Positions 30,127 through 41,629 of a stretch of 64,000 nucleotides of DNA are shown here, in pieces. The DNA comes from Gracilaria gracilis (lineage: Eukaryota > Rhodophyta > Florideophyceae > Gracilariales > Gracilariaceae). Where the stretch lies: assembly GCA_030374805.1 (NCBI GenBank), contig JARGSG010000135.1:1-64000 (forward strand), given 5' to 3'. The notes beneath the pieces were generated by a model that did no database searches, had not been told where the DNA came from, and saw only the letters and a program-made list of their open reading frames with translations. Position 1 is the first letter of the stretch, and each line of letters begins with the position of its first letter. The translations under genes and the position numbers were made by a program.

Positions 30127-30693
30127 TTAATTACAACTAAATGTAGTGCGTTTCTGGTCAAAGAAGCGCTCTCTCACTAGGAAGGCCAGCATTTTCTCAG
30201 GCCATTTTCGGATGATATCAGCAACAACAAGATTCCGGCGTTCACGAAGCGGTGGTAGACAAAGACGTCTACTGAGCGTTCTTTTTGGACATCTCAGTAC
30301 ATAATGTTCCACATCATTTAAAACTCCAGGACGGCAGTCGCACACTAACCTCTTTCCAAACAAATGCGTTCCAAGTGGGTGTAGCCATGGAGAATGTCCA
30401 ACAAACAACTGCGAAAGAACCACCTCTGCTTCTCTCTGTGACACTGAATGTTGTAGTTCTTCCGGTATAGCTCGAATCAACGGATTTCGCTTGTGTTTTG
30501 TTGAAACTCTTCTTCGTACTTCGGAAAAGTCGATCGAAACTTTTAACTGTTCTGCAATTGGTGAATCAAGAGCCTGCTTTGCAAGACTATCCACAAAGTC
30601 ACTTCGCGTTAATGCGCAATGACTAGGAACCCAAACCAAGTCCACTTCTTTCAACTGTGCTATTTTGCACATAATCTCTGACAATTGTTGCAC
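30127..30693 (-). pseudogene. LINE C-terminal RNase H end and zinc-knuckle tail
   Basis: In frame with the preceding part after a single TAA at 30703. It contains LVWVPSHCALTRSDFVDSLA, the final RNase H motif (His and Asp), then a basic linker and the CDCRPG...HYVLRC knuckle. It ends in a basic tail. Confidence 0.75.
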
Positions 30694-30702
30694 GTAGAAA
30701 GA

Positions 30703-33071
30703 TTAATTGCGTACAGGCGAATGTAAATTCTCCAACACACTCTGTGAATCTGTCACAAACCTGACTCTACCCCTCCAACCTGATTGAATTTTTTCCAGCA
30801 CACAACGAGCAGCGTGCGTTAAGGCGATCGTTTCAGAGATGAATGAAGACACTCCAACACCGGCCGGATGTATTCCAGTTATGGGAACACTTTCGTTGCC
30901 CCACCAAATTGCATAGGCACTTCCTCCGACATCATTCAGCATCAATGGCTTCATTCGTAAAACATCGTTGTCCTTATCTACTATATCACTGGTTCCATGA
31001 AAGTTGTAAGCGATATTCTTCCCGTCATCGTAGTTGATCGTTATCTCTGGCAGCATTCCATGAGAAACCAAAAATTCTTGTACGTGCGAACCCATAGCAT
31101 CATACTCATTCTTGTATTGAATAGTGCCAGCGTACCAGCCCTCATTCCATTCGACAGCCACTCTTACAGGTCGAACTTCCTTCAACCACGCAGGAGTACC
31201 AACAGAACCATCAGTCCATACTTCACAGTCTGCTTTTGGGAGAGATTTCAGTACCATCAAAGCCTCCTTTTTCTGATCCGGTAATGGATCCTCTTTTGAG
31301 CACGGTGTGTAGTGAAATTTTAGCGCTTGTGTAGTACTCAGCCCTGGCTCACTTGGCAATGGTGCTCTTGGTAGCTGCAAAAGGCCAACATCTGACAGGT
31401 GACCTTCTGCAGCCTTTTTAAAGGTTGATCTTGATTTCCTGAAACGACTCTGTGACTCCAGTTTAAGTGCCAGGGTTATTGGAGTATGTGACTGGTTGCG
31501 CTTCGCCTTCTCATATAGCTTGGCTGCCTGTGTCACAGCTACTCTGTACAGACTAGGTTGGTCGATCAAACTCCGCAAGCCGTGAATCGGCGATGATTTG
31601 GTACATCCTGTTTGAATCCGTGATCCTTCATTTCTGGCCCTTTCAACTTCTTCTACGGCACAGGGCAAAGCATTTGGAATCACGATACTTGCTGCATATT
31701 TGGCCAGTGGCTGTACAAATCCTACTCTAAATGTTTCCATTGTGTTCCATTCCGCTCCCCAAGTTTTGGATGTTAGTCTCCGCAATATTCGGCACCTAGC
31801 GCGGTATTTTGCTGCCACCTTGCGCAAATGATGATGAAAGTTTAGCCGACAATCCATCTGTACACCCAGAAATCTGGCGCTTTCCACCGGCTCTATCCAT
31901 TGACCTCCCACCTGAATCCCATACTTGTGCTTGTCTTTCTTCCATCGAGCATAAGTGAAAGGCACCACCATCGTCTTCCTTGGGTTAAGCTTAATATTGT
32001 TTTCCAAACAATATTGCTCCAACCTCATCATTGCTGCTTGTAATCGATTCTTGCATATATCCAGTTTGGATTGTGTAGCCCACATCGCCACATCGTCTGC
32101 AAACACACTTAACGAGATCTCTTGATTTTCTCCTTTGACCCTGTATGGAAGATCTGCAATGTATGCCACCAAAGACCTGGAGACAGAGTACCTCCCTGCG
32201 GTAAGCCTTGAGGCACTAAAATTCTTGAAGTGTCGGCTGTATTCCATCTGCAAGTCCATCTTCTATCCATGACAAATGATCGTAACCATTTCCATAATTG
32301 AACAGGGCAATCCATTCTTGCTAGTTTAACCATAAGCCGTTGGTGCTGAACGCAGTCATAGGCCTTAGAAAAATCACAGAACGTTGCTGAAGTCTGCCTT
32401 TTTTTGTTCCACCCATCCGTTATCTCCTCCGATAAAGCAACCACCTGTTCATCAGTGGTTCTGTTCATTGGAAATCCAGCTTGACAGTCGGGAAGTTTTG
32501 GCTCCAGCCAACACATAAGAATCCTATTCACCATACGCTCAGCAAGGCGAGCAATCACAGATGTTAACGATATGGGACGGAACCTTCCTCTAACACCAGG
32601 CTTAGGTATGGGAATCAATCTCGATAAGCGCCACATGGACGGCGTTGTAGCCTCTTTGTAGCTTCTGTTAATCAGACGGAGGAGAAATTCCTTTCCAACC
32701 TCCAGCAAATGCTGCAAGAAAGCTACTTGTACTTCATCTGGACCAGACGCTTTGCGAGGATTCATTTCATTCAGGGCATTTTCCAAGTGGCGCATATAGA
32801 ATTGACCTTCCGCGCCCTGTTCGGCGCTCTGTGATCTCTCATGGTAACAATTTAAAGCTCTTCGATACTCATTCCTTATCGCTTTATCTGCATTGTGATT
32901 TCGTACCTGCCTGATTTCTGACTTTGCAAACCACTTCGCTCTTCTCCCATCTAACCACGCTTCTCCTCCAGGAGGACATAAAGTACGAGTCATCAACCCG
33001 CTCGTATCCATAGCTTTTGTTATGCGCCATAGTTTGGCGTCTTCATCTCGGGGATTCAATATACTCACCAT
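30703..33071 (-). pseudogene. LINE reverse transcriptase and RNase H with Tudor-like insert
   Basis: RT motifs in order: MNPRKASGPDEV, WRLSRLIPIPKPG, FRPISLTS, TSATFCDFSKAYDCV, VPQGLPQGGTLSP. After a frameshift near 32200 come SVFADDVAMWA (catalytic DD) and ARFLGVQMD. RNase H follows: WTDGS (Asp about residue 350 of the second frame), SETIAL (Glu about 476) and VTDSQS (Asp about 504). Between the first Asp and the usual GGSAYAIWWGN strand lies an extra ~85 residues (about 30940-31194). They read VRVAVEWNEGWYAGTIQY and ITINYDDGKNIAY, which look like a Tudor/Agenet-type chromatin-reader fold. The insert keeps the frame open on both sides. Confidence 0.8.
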
Positions 33072-33077
33072 ACTCTT

Positions 33078-34148
33078 TCAAGTTTCTCTCTTAAGCTTAT
33101 CTATCACCACCCGTGCATGCTCTCTTGCCTGCTGCAGTTGTACTCTGTTCGTCTCATTTAGGTTTTTTCTGTAATCGTTCCACATTTGAGAACGTATCTG
33201 GATCACTTCAGCCGCTTCCGGGCTCCACCAAGGTGCTTCTCGTTTGCGTCTTCCAAACGGTATCGACTCCGTTGCAGCTTCCAGAATTGCCATTTGAAAT
33301 GACCGATACTGTTGATCGAAAGTTGGCGGTATCGTATTTTCTTCTGACATACATAATCTATCTTCTACCTGTTGTCCAAACTTCTGCCAATCTGCTTTAG
33401 AAATGCTCCACCGTTTCCTTCTGTGCTCCACAAATGACAAAGCCCCAAAATTAACTGTCACCATGCAAGGATGATGATCAGAGAAAGGTTAGTCAGCAGC
33501 CTCCCATGTGCAGAGAGGCAACCACTTTTCGGGTATTGCGGCTACATCAATAGCACTAGTTGTTCCGTGTGAAGGATCTGTGTGGGTGGGAACTCCATCT
33601 ACGTTTAACACCACGCGTTCCGTGCTTTCCAGATAGCTTTCAAACTCAATTCCAGCTGCTTCCACCCGTGCAGGAAACCAAGACCCACATATATTGCAAT
33701 CGGTTAACACCATATCCTGGTTGTCTAACTCGTTATACCACTTGGTCGCCTTGAGTTGGGGAGGCACATATACGTTTGCCACTGACAAAAGCCCTTTTGG
33801 AGACCTCACCAGTACTGTCACACGCTCTATACCACTTTGTATGCGCTGATCTGTGACCAAGTCGACGCTCATGTCTTTTCTTTGATAGGTTGCTACACCC
33901 CCGCCGCGCCCTCCATGCTCCGTAAAACTTGTCTCTCTATCACACCGGCCCACAATCTTGAACCCTTGGATCTTGGGGCTCGCTTCTCCCTTTCTCATGT
34001 GTGTTTCTTGGAGGCAAAGGATGTCCGCTTTCCATTTATGCGCCAGACGCACGATCTCGGCCCGTTTCCCCGTCGCAAGGATGCCGCGACAGTTGAGTTG
34101 CAGCAACTTCAGCTCCCTTCGTATGTTGTTGTTTTTTGATTTTTTCAT
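33078..34148 (-). pseudogene. LINE apurinic/apyrimidinic-like endonuclease domain
   Basis: Begins KLLQLNCRGILATG, the LxxNxxG start of LINE endonucleases. Then come ILCLQETHM (catalytic Glu), GRGGGVATY, SVANVYVPPQ, and after the stop at 33489 the in-frame SDHHPCMV (catalytic SDH). The frame continues to 33078 as an RT-linker region with charged helices (RREAPWWSPEAAEVIQIR). It makes the target-site nick that primes reverse transcription. Confidence 0.8.
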
Positions 34149-34315
34149 CTTCTTCAGCTCGAGAAATGTTGGCCTCCTTTGGAGGCCCTAGTGCAGATCC
34201 GTTTCGCTTCCCAAAAGAGAAGTCAGGCACGCCACGAGAAGGCGGATCGCATGTGCCCATGCAAGTCACATACCATACGTAGAGGTTGTGCAAAGTCAAA
34301 AGGCACTACATGCAT

Positions 34316-34967
34316 TCAGGAGCTTGAACTACTTACCAAAAGCATCACAACCGTGACGGTGAAAGCCTTTTCCTTCATCAACAGGTCGAGGTGCGGTATT
34401 GTCCACGAAAGAGACACAATGTATATTGCGGTATTGAACGAACCAACAAGCCATCCAACAAGAACTTGTGGGAGTGTGATATCCAGCCGAAATGCGCCAG
34501 TAGGAAGCAAACACTGACAGAAGAACAATAACACCAGCTCCAGCGGTTTTTAAAGCGGAGTTGGCGTACAAGCCCATATACCCAACGAATGCCAACGACA
34601 AGAATGACAACGAAGTGGCATGAGACGATGGCACACCTGGATCACCCTTGTCCGCGCCATCAGGTCTTGGTTGCTTTATGAGAAACTTGAGAAGTTTGGC
34701 AGATGCAGAATTGATCAGCGACGCCATGACATAAACAACAGTTGGTGCGTCATGATTATAAAAAACCAGACCAGCTACCGCTGCAGACACGCTGATTTTG
34801 GTAACATCGGCAAGCACCTTATTCTTCGGCGTCTGACTGGAGCTCATTGTCAGAGGGCGTCTGTTGTCCCTTGTAACCCCAGTACGACGGAGGAGAGGTT
34901 TCAGTGGGGTACTTGCAATAAAAGCCATCCAGCGTAGATACCCACTTTTCCTTCCACTGGGCCACAA
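34316..34967 (-). pseudogene. PAP2-superfamily lipid phosphatase (LPP-epsilon-like)
   Basis: PAP2 enzymes dephosphorylate lipid phosphates (phosphatidate, polyprenyl-diphosphate) at membranes; the epsilon type is plastidial in plants. Visible motifs are KFLIKQPRP (C1), GVPSSHATSLSFLSLAF (C2, PSSH) and WRISAGYHTPT (C3, His kept; the usual SR is changed). Hydrophobic helices alternate with them. At the C3 motif the frame shifts, and the last helix continues in another frame (QVLVGWLVGSFNTAIYIVSL to VVMLLV). TTTGGTAAGT at 34331-34340 is a good splice donor, so a further exon may lie beyond the LINE, which would then be an intronic insertion. The N-terminal ~50 residues are basic and could be a transit peptide. 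Confidence 0.7.
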
Positions 34968-35948
34968 GAACCACTTCCAAAACCAAAACCTCGTTTACAG
35001 TCCTGGGTTACCTGATAGCCTACCGTCCAGGCTAGCGATGCTTTTCGTTCACAGAACCCAAAGGAATCGCAGGCAGAGATCCTTGTTTCCCTTTGTATTT
35101 TTGGCTTGTGTGACTTCCCAGCAGTTACCTTCGTATGTAGCGGGGCCGAGTTCACTGACCCTGTCTACTGCGAAAGAGACAAGCAAACGTCGTTAGAGAA
35201 CTACAATTGCCGGGACGTGTGAGCTCCTCTAGAACATGAAAACTGTTCTTGAAGCGAGCTCTACCACTGCTTCGCAACGAGGAGCTCTCTCACCCGTCTC
35301 ACTGCGGAAAAGATTGGAAAACAGCCAATTCCGTCGGTGGAGGAGATCTCGTAGATAAGAGGCAGCCCAGCCCAAACCACAGCAAACTTGCCATGGTGAC
35401 GAGCTCAGAATGGTACTCGCCTGATAAGCATGATGCGGTTTCAGGACCATTTCCGGAGATGAAGCAAACGTCACTTGCGACGCAAGCAAATATCTTTCCA
35501 TCTATCGATACTTGAATCAAAGCGCTCGTTCTCGTTGAAAATACCGAATTCCTTTTGCAACCTCGGACACACTTGATGCACAGCGGAGAGAGACATGACG
35601 ATGAGGCGCCATTTGTTGCTTGGAGGTTCCAGTTCGTCTCCCGAATTCTGCACCGGCAATCCCATTAAGCATATTGTAACCATCTCGGTCGTGACCGGTG
35701 AAGTGAAGCGTTTTCTCCAGACTAAGATACAATCTTGGACTTGACTTTCTGCTCTGGAAAGACTTCTTCTTCAGTGAAGATCGGCCCCATTCGTGTTCCT
35801 TACGTAACTGCTGACACACCAAAAAGGGATATCCCCTTATCTCTTTTTCGAAGAAGATATCATTCCCAACTTTGTCGTATCCGTTTTTACCTCAAGGAAA
35901 ACTGAAATCGCACTGCTCCGTCTTTGTTTCCTTGCTTGCAAATATCAC
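34968..35948. other. Uncharacterised decayed coding-like stretch
   Basis: About 980 bp. On the minus strand between 35229 and 35822, three frames successively look protein-like: LSLEKTLHFTGHDRDGYNML, MSLSAVHQVCPRLQKEFGIF, and FACVASDVCFISGNG. Frame changes occur near 35520 and 35640. No family is recognised, so it may be a relic gene. The part beside the PAP2 start (34968-35200) shows nothing. Confidence 0.3.
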
Positions 35949-36890
35949 ATGGGTTTGCCGAGTTCACACAAGCCTCAAGTTCCTGTGCTGGACAAGTCTC
36001 AATGGTTATTTGCCTATTCTGATCTCCCAGTGCACAAGAAACCTCCTTTTATCGATATTCGCGATGGGAGTGACTTTGAGAGAGAACATGTGGCCCATGC
36101 ATCGAGGTCTCCCTTTTCGGGAGATGGGGGGGTAGATTCTCGAACAAATGAGCTTCCGGGAGTTTCTGGTCAGCCTTAGCTCAGTATTTTCGGGAAGCTG
36201 GAAGAATGCTCTCAAGTTGCAGAGCGGCTGAAACGTAAAGATTATCCTAGCCCGATTCTCCTGAGCGAAGAGGACATTAGCAGTCTCCCTCATGCACAAG
36301 GCACAAGTCGGGCTCTTTGGTCTCCGGCAACGATTGTAGTCGAAGAGTTAACTCGACTCCGTTTGCATCCCATACGGACATCTCTCGACATTGGCTGCGG
36401 CAGTGGACGAGACGCAGTATTTCTGGCGGACGCAGGGTTCTCTGTAACTGCAGTTGATCGCGAGTCGAAGTTAACAGAAAAAGCAACCAAACTGTGGATG
36501 AGAAAGCAATATCATCCGCTTTTGTCATCAACGCATTCAAACGGAACCGTCAGAACGGTAACACGCACGTTCGGGGCCAATCTTACCGAAGGCCGCGAAT
36601 TCTTACAAAGACTTGCTGCTGGGCTGCTCGTTATCGTTCGTTTCTTGCGGCGAGGAGTTTTGGAGCTTCTGCATGAAGGCGTGCAACCTGGCGGACTGGT
36701 AATCTACGAGCACTTTCTGACAGGGTGCGAACGCTTTGGATCTCCTGCAAAACCTTCTCAGATGTTGCGTCGTGGCGAACTTGGACAAGTATTCGGTCGC
36801 GCTCAAAACTTCATAATTCTACGCGATGATAAGTGTACATTAGAGGATGGACGTCCTGTGGTTAGATTCGTTGCCCGCAAGCGTGTTTAG
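35949..36890 (+). pseudogene. Rhodanese domain fused to SAM-dependent methyltransferase (one stop)
   Basis: One frame from the ATG at 35949 carries a rhodanese-like domain (KPPFIDIRDGSDFEREHVAH; the active-site Cys loop is not seen). It has an in-frame TAG at 36177-36179, then a class I methyltransferase: TSLDIGCGSGRDAVFLADAG, FSVTAVDRESKL (acidic ribose-binding residue), VIVRFLRRG, and EGVQPGGLVIYEHFLTG. The second part resembles TehB/tellurite-resistance-type methyltransferases. Fusions of these two domains are known in algae and bacteria. The substrate is unknown. The rest of the frame is uncorrupted, so the stop may be recent or a sequencing error. Confidence 0.65.
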
Positions 36891-36990
36891 TTTTGTTGAA
36901 GGCGGAGTTGTTCGTTTTAACAGAGAAACGTTCTTTGTTCTGTACAGACATATCTACGCCATGTGCCAGTCGTGAGTTGTTTGTTTGTTT

Positions 36991-38159
36991 TTACGGGGGA
37001 AGATTCTTTGCTCGGTACAGGCACATGTATGCCATGTGCCAGTCACCGCCACCAGAAAGTTTTTTGACATCTTCCTCGGTTTGAATGGAGACCTTGTCGT
37101 CGTCAAACTTGTACCACTTTGATCCCGCGTCCTTCACCCACGCCACGTAATGTCCAGCGTCAGCTGCGCGGCCTTGATGAGTTAACACGGCGCAAAGCTC
37201 GTAGTTGCCAGTTTCAGCAGTGACCATCTCCTCATCAGCAGGTGGGGCGGCGGGTGTGGCCGCGTCACCAGATGCAGCAGAGTCCTGAGCGGCACGCATC
37301 TGATCGCGCTTGATATTAAGCTTTTGCTGAAGCTCGGTAGTACAGTAATCGAACACATCAAGAACAACGGGGAAGGACACATTTCGGAGAATCTTTGCCT
37401 TTACGCCCTCTGTCGGCTTCCAAAAGAATCGGACGAACTGCACTACGAGAAAAGGAGGCAAGCTGTCCATGCGGTTTTTGCGCGTCCAATTGACGGATCG
37501 GTCCAACACCTCGCTTCGCTTCTCGATCTTCTCCTCCAGCCCTTCCATAATGCCCTTCGGCAGGTGATTGACGTTCTTCGAAATGTGGCACTTGAGAGTG
37601 CGCACAGTCTCGCGACGCTCGACGCTTTCATCGGACTCGTCACACTTGTCCTCGCCGCGTACATTGATGGCGAGAAGGTTGTCGATTCGATTATCACTGC
37701 CGTCGAGCTTGAGCGATGAGGCCAGGTGCGACAGAATCTCGCCCCAGCACTCCTCGGCGTCCTGTTGCATGAAGAGGCCACGGCTGTTGCGCTCCGCAAA
37801 CTGCGAGTTGACCTGACGCAAAATGGCCAGAAACGACAGCGGGTTGACGCTCGGCGCGTTGGACGCCTTGAGGCGCGAGAACACATCGCGCAAACCCGCA
37901 GTGAGTTTCTCGGCCGGGTTCATGGCGTCGGTACGCCCGCCGTACGCCCGCCGTACGCCGCGACCGAATTAACCAGCGGCGGAATAGCATTCAGACAGTG
38001 GATGGTAGCATTCATATAACAGGTATTGCCGAAGTTGGCCAAGCCGGGCGGTGCGGCGACGAGCGGCTGAAAGCTGGCATCGGCGCCATCGGCGTCCAGG
38101 TCGTCGCGCACGTGCGGCAGCTCGGAGGGCGGCGCCAAGAGCGACTCGTCAACTGACAT
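36991..38159 (-). pseudogene. USP14/UBP6-like ubiquitin-specific protease (frameshifted)
   Basis: A deubiquitinase that trims ubiquitin chains at the proteasome. The start at 38159 is followed by PPGLANFGNTCYMNATIHCL, the Cys box with the catalytic Cys. A short G/C-rich triplication (CGCCCGCCGTACG, about 37935-37962) coincides with a frame change. The second frame (to 36991) has FMQQDAEECWGEILSHLASS, PPFLVVQFVRFFWK, and the His box ADAGHYVAWVKDAG with WYKFDDDKVS. This order and the QQDAEECW motif fit USP14. The N-terminal ubiquitin-like domain expected for USP14 is not found upstream. One frameshift separates two otherwise complete halves. It is divergent from the Cys-rich gene at 38341, so the two probably share a promoter region of about 180 bp. 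Confidence 0.75.
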
Positions 38160-38340
38160 CACACTGAGCCGTTTCTGGCAACTCTGCAGCCGGATGCAGT
38201 CAAAGCACTGCTTTCGGTGAGCTCAATGTAGATATCTGGTGACCCAAAACTCATCTTCGCTTTTTCGTCCTTCAAAGCGATTTGCAGGCCGTATTTAAGT
38301 TGCGAACTCGCCAAAACCCTGGGAAGTGAGTGCTTCAGCT

Positions 38341-39180
38341 ATGACAGAACGGCATCAGCTGCGATGTACTGGACTGACCAAGCGGCCGCATTCGCATATG
38401 TTGCGGCAAATGGGATCGATGTATCCATGCTGCAAGTATGAGACTACTCTACCCTTGTATGTTGCATGCCAGGTGATGCGGGAATTTGTTGCCTATCTCA
38501 CATATCGGAGTAACTGTAAGCAATCTAATCTCCACCCTCGTGATGGGAGAGCAGTGCTACGAGTCGTTGAAATGTCTTACGGCCCTCGCAAAAATACCCC
38601 TGACCCAGTGGAATTTGTTCCCTTGTATCCGACGCGCCTCACGGATTCACGCCATCCCAAGTACAGTAACGACCCACATATGGACCCTCCGCTGAAAAAG
38701 GCCCGTCCGACGACAGGAAACACGGAACGTCGCGAACTAGATACGACTAAGATGATCGCAGAAGATGATGGGGAAGAAAGCTATGGCTCTAACTTTTTTT
38801 GTGGTTTCAGGAAACGGAAAAGAAGGGATGAAGATACAGATCGAGAAGCGCGAAATGAAATTCTTTCCGTTTACAAAAAATATTGCTTCAAGACGAATAT
38901 ATCATTTCAAAATCTGGCAAAGAACCGTATTATTAAGGGACCATTCTCACATGATATCACAGAAGTTATTGACATTGACACGCGTCAGTGCACATGCTGC
39001 TCCTTTATCGTCGAGTCTCATTGGGCTTTAGAGTGTGAAGTGTGTGCTATGAAAGGAAGGAAGGGTGTCATTATGTGTTCCGTGGAAGGAGAGAAGTTAT
39101 TTCTATGCGTGGGGTGCCCAACGTGCACCGTTGAAAACATATACAGGACGGACGATTGGCAACAAAAGCCACGAAAGTGA
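38341..39180 (+). CDS. Cys-rich hypothetical protein
   Basis: 279 codons from the ATG at 38341, uninterrupted. The N-terminal part has a CC/C pair (YPCCKYE, VACQVM). The middle is basic, with a nuclear-localisation-like FRKRKRRDEDTD. The C-terminal part has a dense cysteine pattern (CTCC, CEVC, then CVGCPTC) that could bind two zinc ions. No family recognised. Located head to head with the USP14-like gene. Confidence 0.5.
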   Translation: MTERHQLRCTGLTKRPHSHMLRQMGSMYPCCKYETTLPLYVACQVMREFVAYLTYRSNCKQSNLHPRDGRAVLRVVEMSYGPRKNTPDPVEFVPLYPTRLTDSRHPKYSNDPHMDPPLKKARPTTGNTERRELDTTKMIAEDDGEESYGSNFFCGFRKRKRRDEDTDREARNEILSVYKKYCFKTNISFQNLAKNRIIKGPFSHDITEVIDIDTRQCTCCSFIVESHWALECEVCAMKGRKGVIMCSVEGEKLFLCVGCPTCTVENIYRTDDWQQKPRK

Positions 39181-40813
39181 ACGCAAGTAGCGGCGATTGT
39201 AGTATGCTGAAGTTAACCTGAGAAAATGACTTTGCTCGAACAGAACCCTGGGCCGAAAAGAGTAATGCTGTCGTGGAGGTAATTGATTGTGAGACCGAAA
39301 AAACGTGGTGATGACATAATCATATTGGATCCGATAACACGAAAAACAAGTATATCAGCTAGATAACTGAAGCATAGTTTCAAGGGAGAAGGAATTCATG
39401 TTGGGTTTTAAAGTTAGGACTGGTTCTTTTGGATTGTACATTTAGCTTGATAGTCGACGGCGTTAGAGATTTGCACCGCAGTTTCGGTGAAGTCATCTGC
39501 TTGCTCTTGGCGAAGTGTCCACATCGGAACAGAGTATGATGATTCAATGGTTGTGAAGAAAGAGTGCTAGTGTATCCGTAGAAGATGGAATAGCGAGTGT
39601 ACTAGTCAGTGTGTTCAAATTGAGCGGTATAAAGCGCGCTTTGTCCTAAACCACTTCCAAGTTGGAAGTTCCAACTCTTCGGTCGTTCAGAAAAGTAAAA
39701 GATTATACATCTGAACAGCCGTAACTCATCCTGTTGCATAGGTCGGAACGACGCGACGAACAAGCGCGACGCGGCGGCGATGATCGACGATGGTGGGAGA
39801 CTGATGAGACCTGCGAATTTACGTAAGGCAGTTGCGCACACATACGGAGTGGAATGCTGCTGCTGGCTGCTGTGATGGTGCGTGCCTCTGGGTGGAATGG
39901 AAAGTCATGCAATCATTATTACAAGCAGTTTATCAAATCGGTTCTAATCGTCTCCAGGGCTGCTCCGAGACCAACCACGATCCTCCATCGACCATCGTAG
40001 TTGGGCTCAGCAACAGTTTTGAGGGAATCGACATAGTAGAAGGTAGAGAAGGGTGCGCTTTCCCGGGCAGGGTTCAGACAGAACTACTAGTTAGTGTTAG
40101 TATCACAAAGTCAAACAAAGAGTTTAACTAAACTGCATGTTGCAATCCATTACATGACATGTTCGGCTAGAATCAAATCATCCCAGAAACAGCGCAGAAG
40201 AGGGATGAAACAACACCGAATATCCAAACAAGAGCCCTCAAAAAGTCAGACTTTCGCTTAACAGACCAGAAGCATAACCCTGTAGCAGATATTGCCTTGG
40301 TCAGCGCGTGGCGTTCGCTGGTTGTCAAAAAACCAGATAATACCGCCATAAAGTGTTCTGGAAAGCGATTTACTCCGCACACAGGACAAGGTCGTTGGTG
40401 TGCTGCAAAGCCAGAGTCCAACTGCTGAAGTCATATGCCGGATCAGTGAAGAAGTCAGTGTTGGGGCCGCACATGCAAGCTCGGCTTCTTTTACCAATCT
40501 GGCCGTGGCCTTCGATTCTGTCAAGTGCAGCAGTAAATGATCGTCCAAACCATTGCCTTGAAGGGTTGCTTTGGTGACCTGTGTCGACAATGGAACGAAT
40601 CTGCCTTTGGTGGCAATGTTGGTATACCGCAGAGTGAATTTGTTGTACAAACGCCACAATGGATATACCTATGTTCACAACGGATCAGGTAGAATGGTTT
40701 TCTTTGGCAACAATTCTCGTGAATTTCAGACTGTACAATACATCGAAGCACACAAACGAGTACATTAATTATCACAAGTAATACGAATCCGAGCGGAAGA
40801 AGAAAGCCAACAT
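39181..40813. other. Long stretch without recognisable genes
   Basis: About 1.6 kb of balanced composition. The largest open frames (for example about 130 codons at 40258-40659 on the minus strand and 99 codons at 39832-40131 on the plus) have no recognisable domains and overlap frames on the other strand. A short palindrome, CAAGTTGGAAGTTCCAACTT-like, occurs at about 39659-39678. I see no RNA gene or repeat family. Confidence 0.45.
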
Positions 40814-41508
40814 GTGCAACGATCATGTCCAGCCTTGGTCACAAAGCTGACCGAATGTTGTACAACCCAAAGTCCGGCGCCGCGCGCGCGGTGTGCCAGT
40901 GCTGGCACACGCGCAGCCGTGCAACAGCGTCGTGCACAGTTGGCGTTCTTGCGCATGACGTCACAGACGACACGTACAAAAGCATTTCTTGCATGTAAGC
41001 ATTGCTGTTACTACCTATTTTGGTTATTTTTACTTTAGTTCTCGACGCGCGTGGCACGCGTGTCAACCGTCCAGGTGGAGGCGCCACGCGCGCCGTTGGC
41101 GGCGGAGCAGTTGACGGCAGGAGAGCTGCGTCTCGCGCGGTGGCAAACGTCGGCGACACGCACCGCCGCCAGCGCCACGCCAGGCCACCACAATCGTGCC
41201 AATTTGAAGCAAGCGAAAAGGCTGCTGGCGCACAGCGCCGACGCGCACCGCCCATCGCATCCACGCCGCCGGACGCGGCCTTTCTCTCCTCACAACCGAA
41301 GCAGACAACGGCGCCACCGCTCCGCCGCTCACCGCCTCGGGTCTGTCGCTCGCCATTCCAGCAGCTTGCACCGTCGCGTCAACGCCCTAGAGCAGTGCAC
41401 AGACGAAGCCGCCAAAAGCATTCATGCTTTATGCAGAGAGCAGGAAGAGTGCTCACGATCTTAGAGCGAATGCAAGTGAGGCGTTGGAGCACTAGAGATT
41501 GTGTCTAG
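40814..41508 (+). other. G/C-rich segment with possible spliced ORF
   Basis: The segment contains GTGCCAGTGCTGGCAC (palindrome, about 40890-40905) and TGACGTCA (40956-40963), a CRE/bZIP-type site. A GTAAGC...TTTACTTTAG pair (about 40996-41039) could be a 45-nt intron. Two overlapping plus frames after it are Arg/Ala/Pro-rich; the one ending at 41464 finishes with a helical RVNALEQCTDEAAKSIHAL. Neither has a convincing start. I cannot tell a real gene from G/C-rich chance frames. Confidence 0.25.
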
Positions 41509-41629
41509 TCCTGCACAGCACTTCGTTTATGAGCAGTGCAGAATGCATAAAGTGCTCTCGTAAGAACTAAGATACAAACAGTTGAATAAACTCGTGCCAC
41601 CTAATCTATACTACTTCTGACATACGCAC

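Larger units (their letters stand above)
30127..34300 (-). mobile_element. LINE (APE-RT-RNase H type), broken
   Basis: A long non-LTR retrotransposon read right to left. It has an AP-like endonuclease (about 33470-34148), a reverse transcriptase, a C-terminal RNase H, and a CxC...HxxxxC zinc-knuckle-like tail (CDCRPGVLNDVEHYVLRC). This architecture is that of the I/Ingi-like groups of LINEs. In-frame stops lie at 33489 (TAA), 33069-33071 (TGA) and 30703 (TAA), and one frameshift lies near 32200. The copy is therefore nearly full length but inactive. No separate ORF1 is recognised, though a frame at 34036-34299 may be its decayed end. The LINE sits directly downstream of, and in the same orientation as, the PAP2-phosphatase exon. 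Confidence 0.85.
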
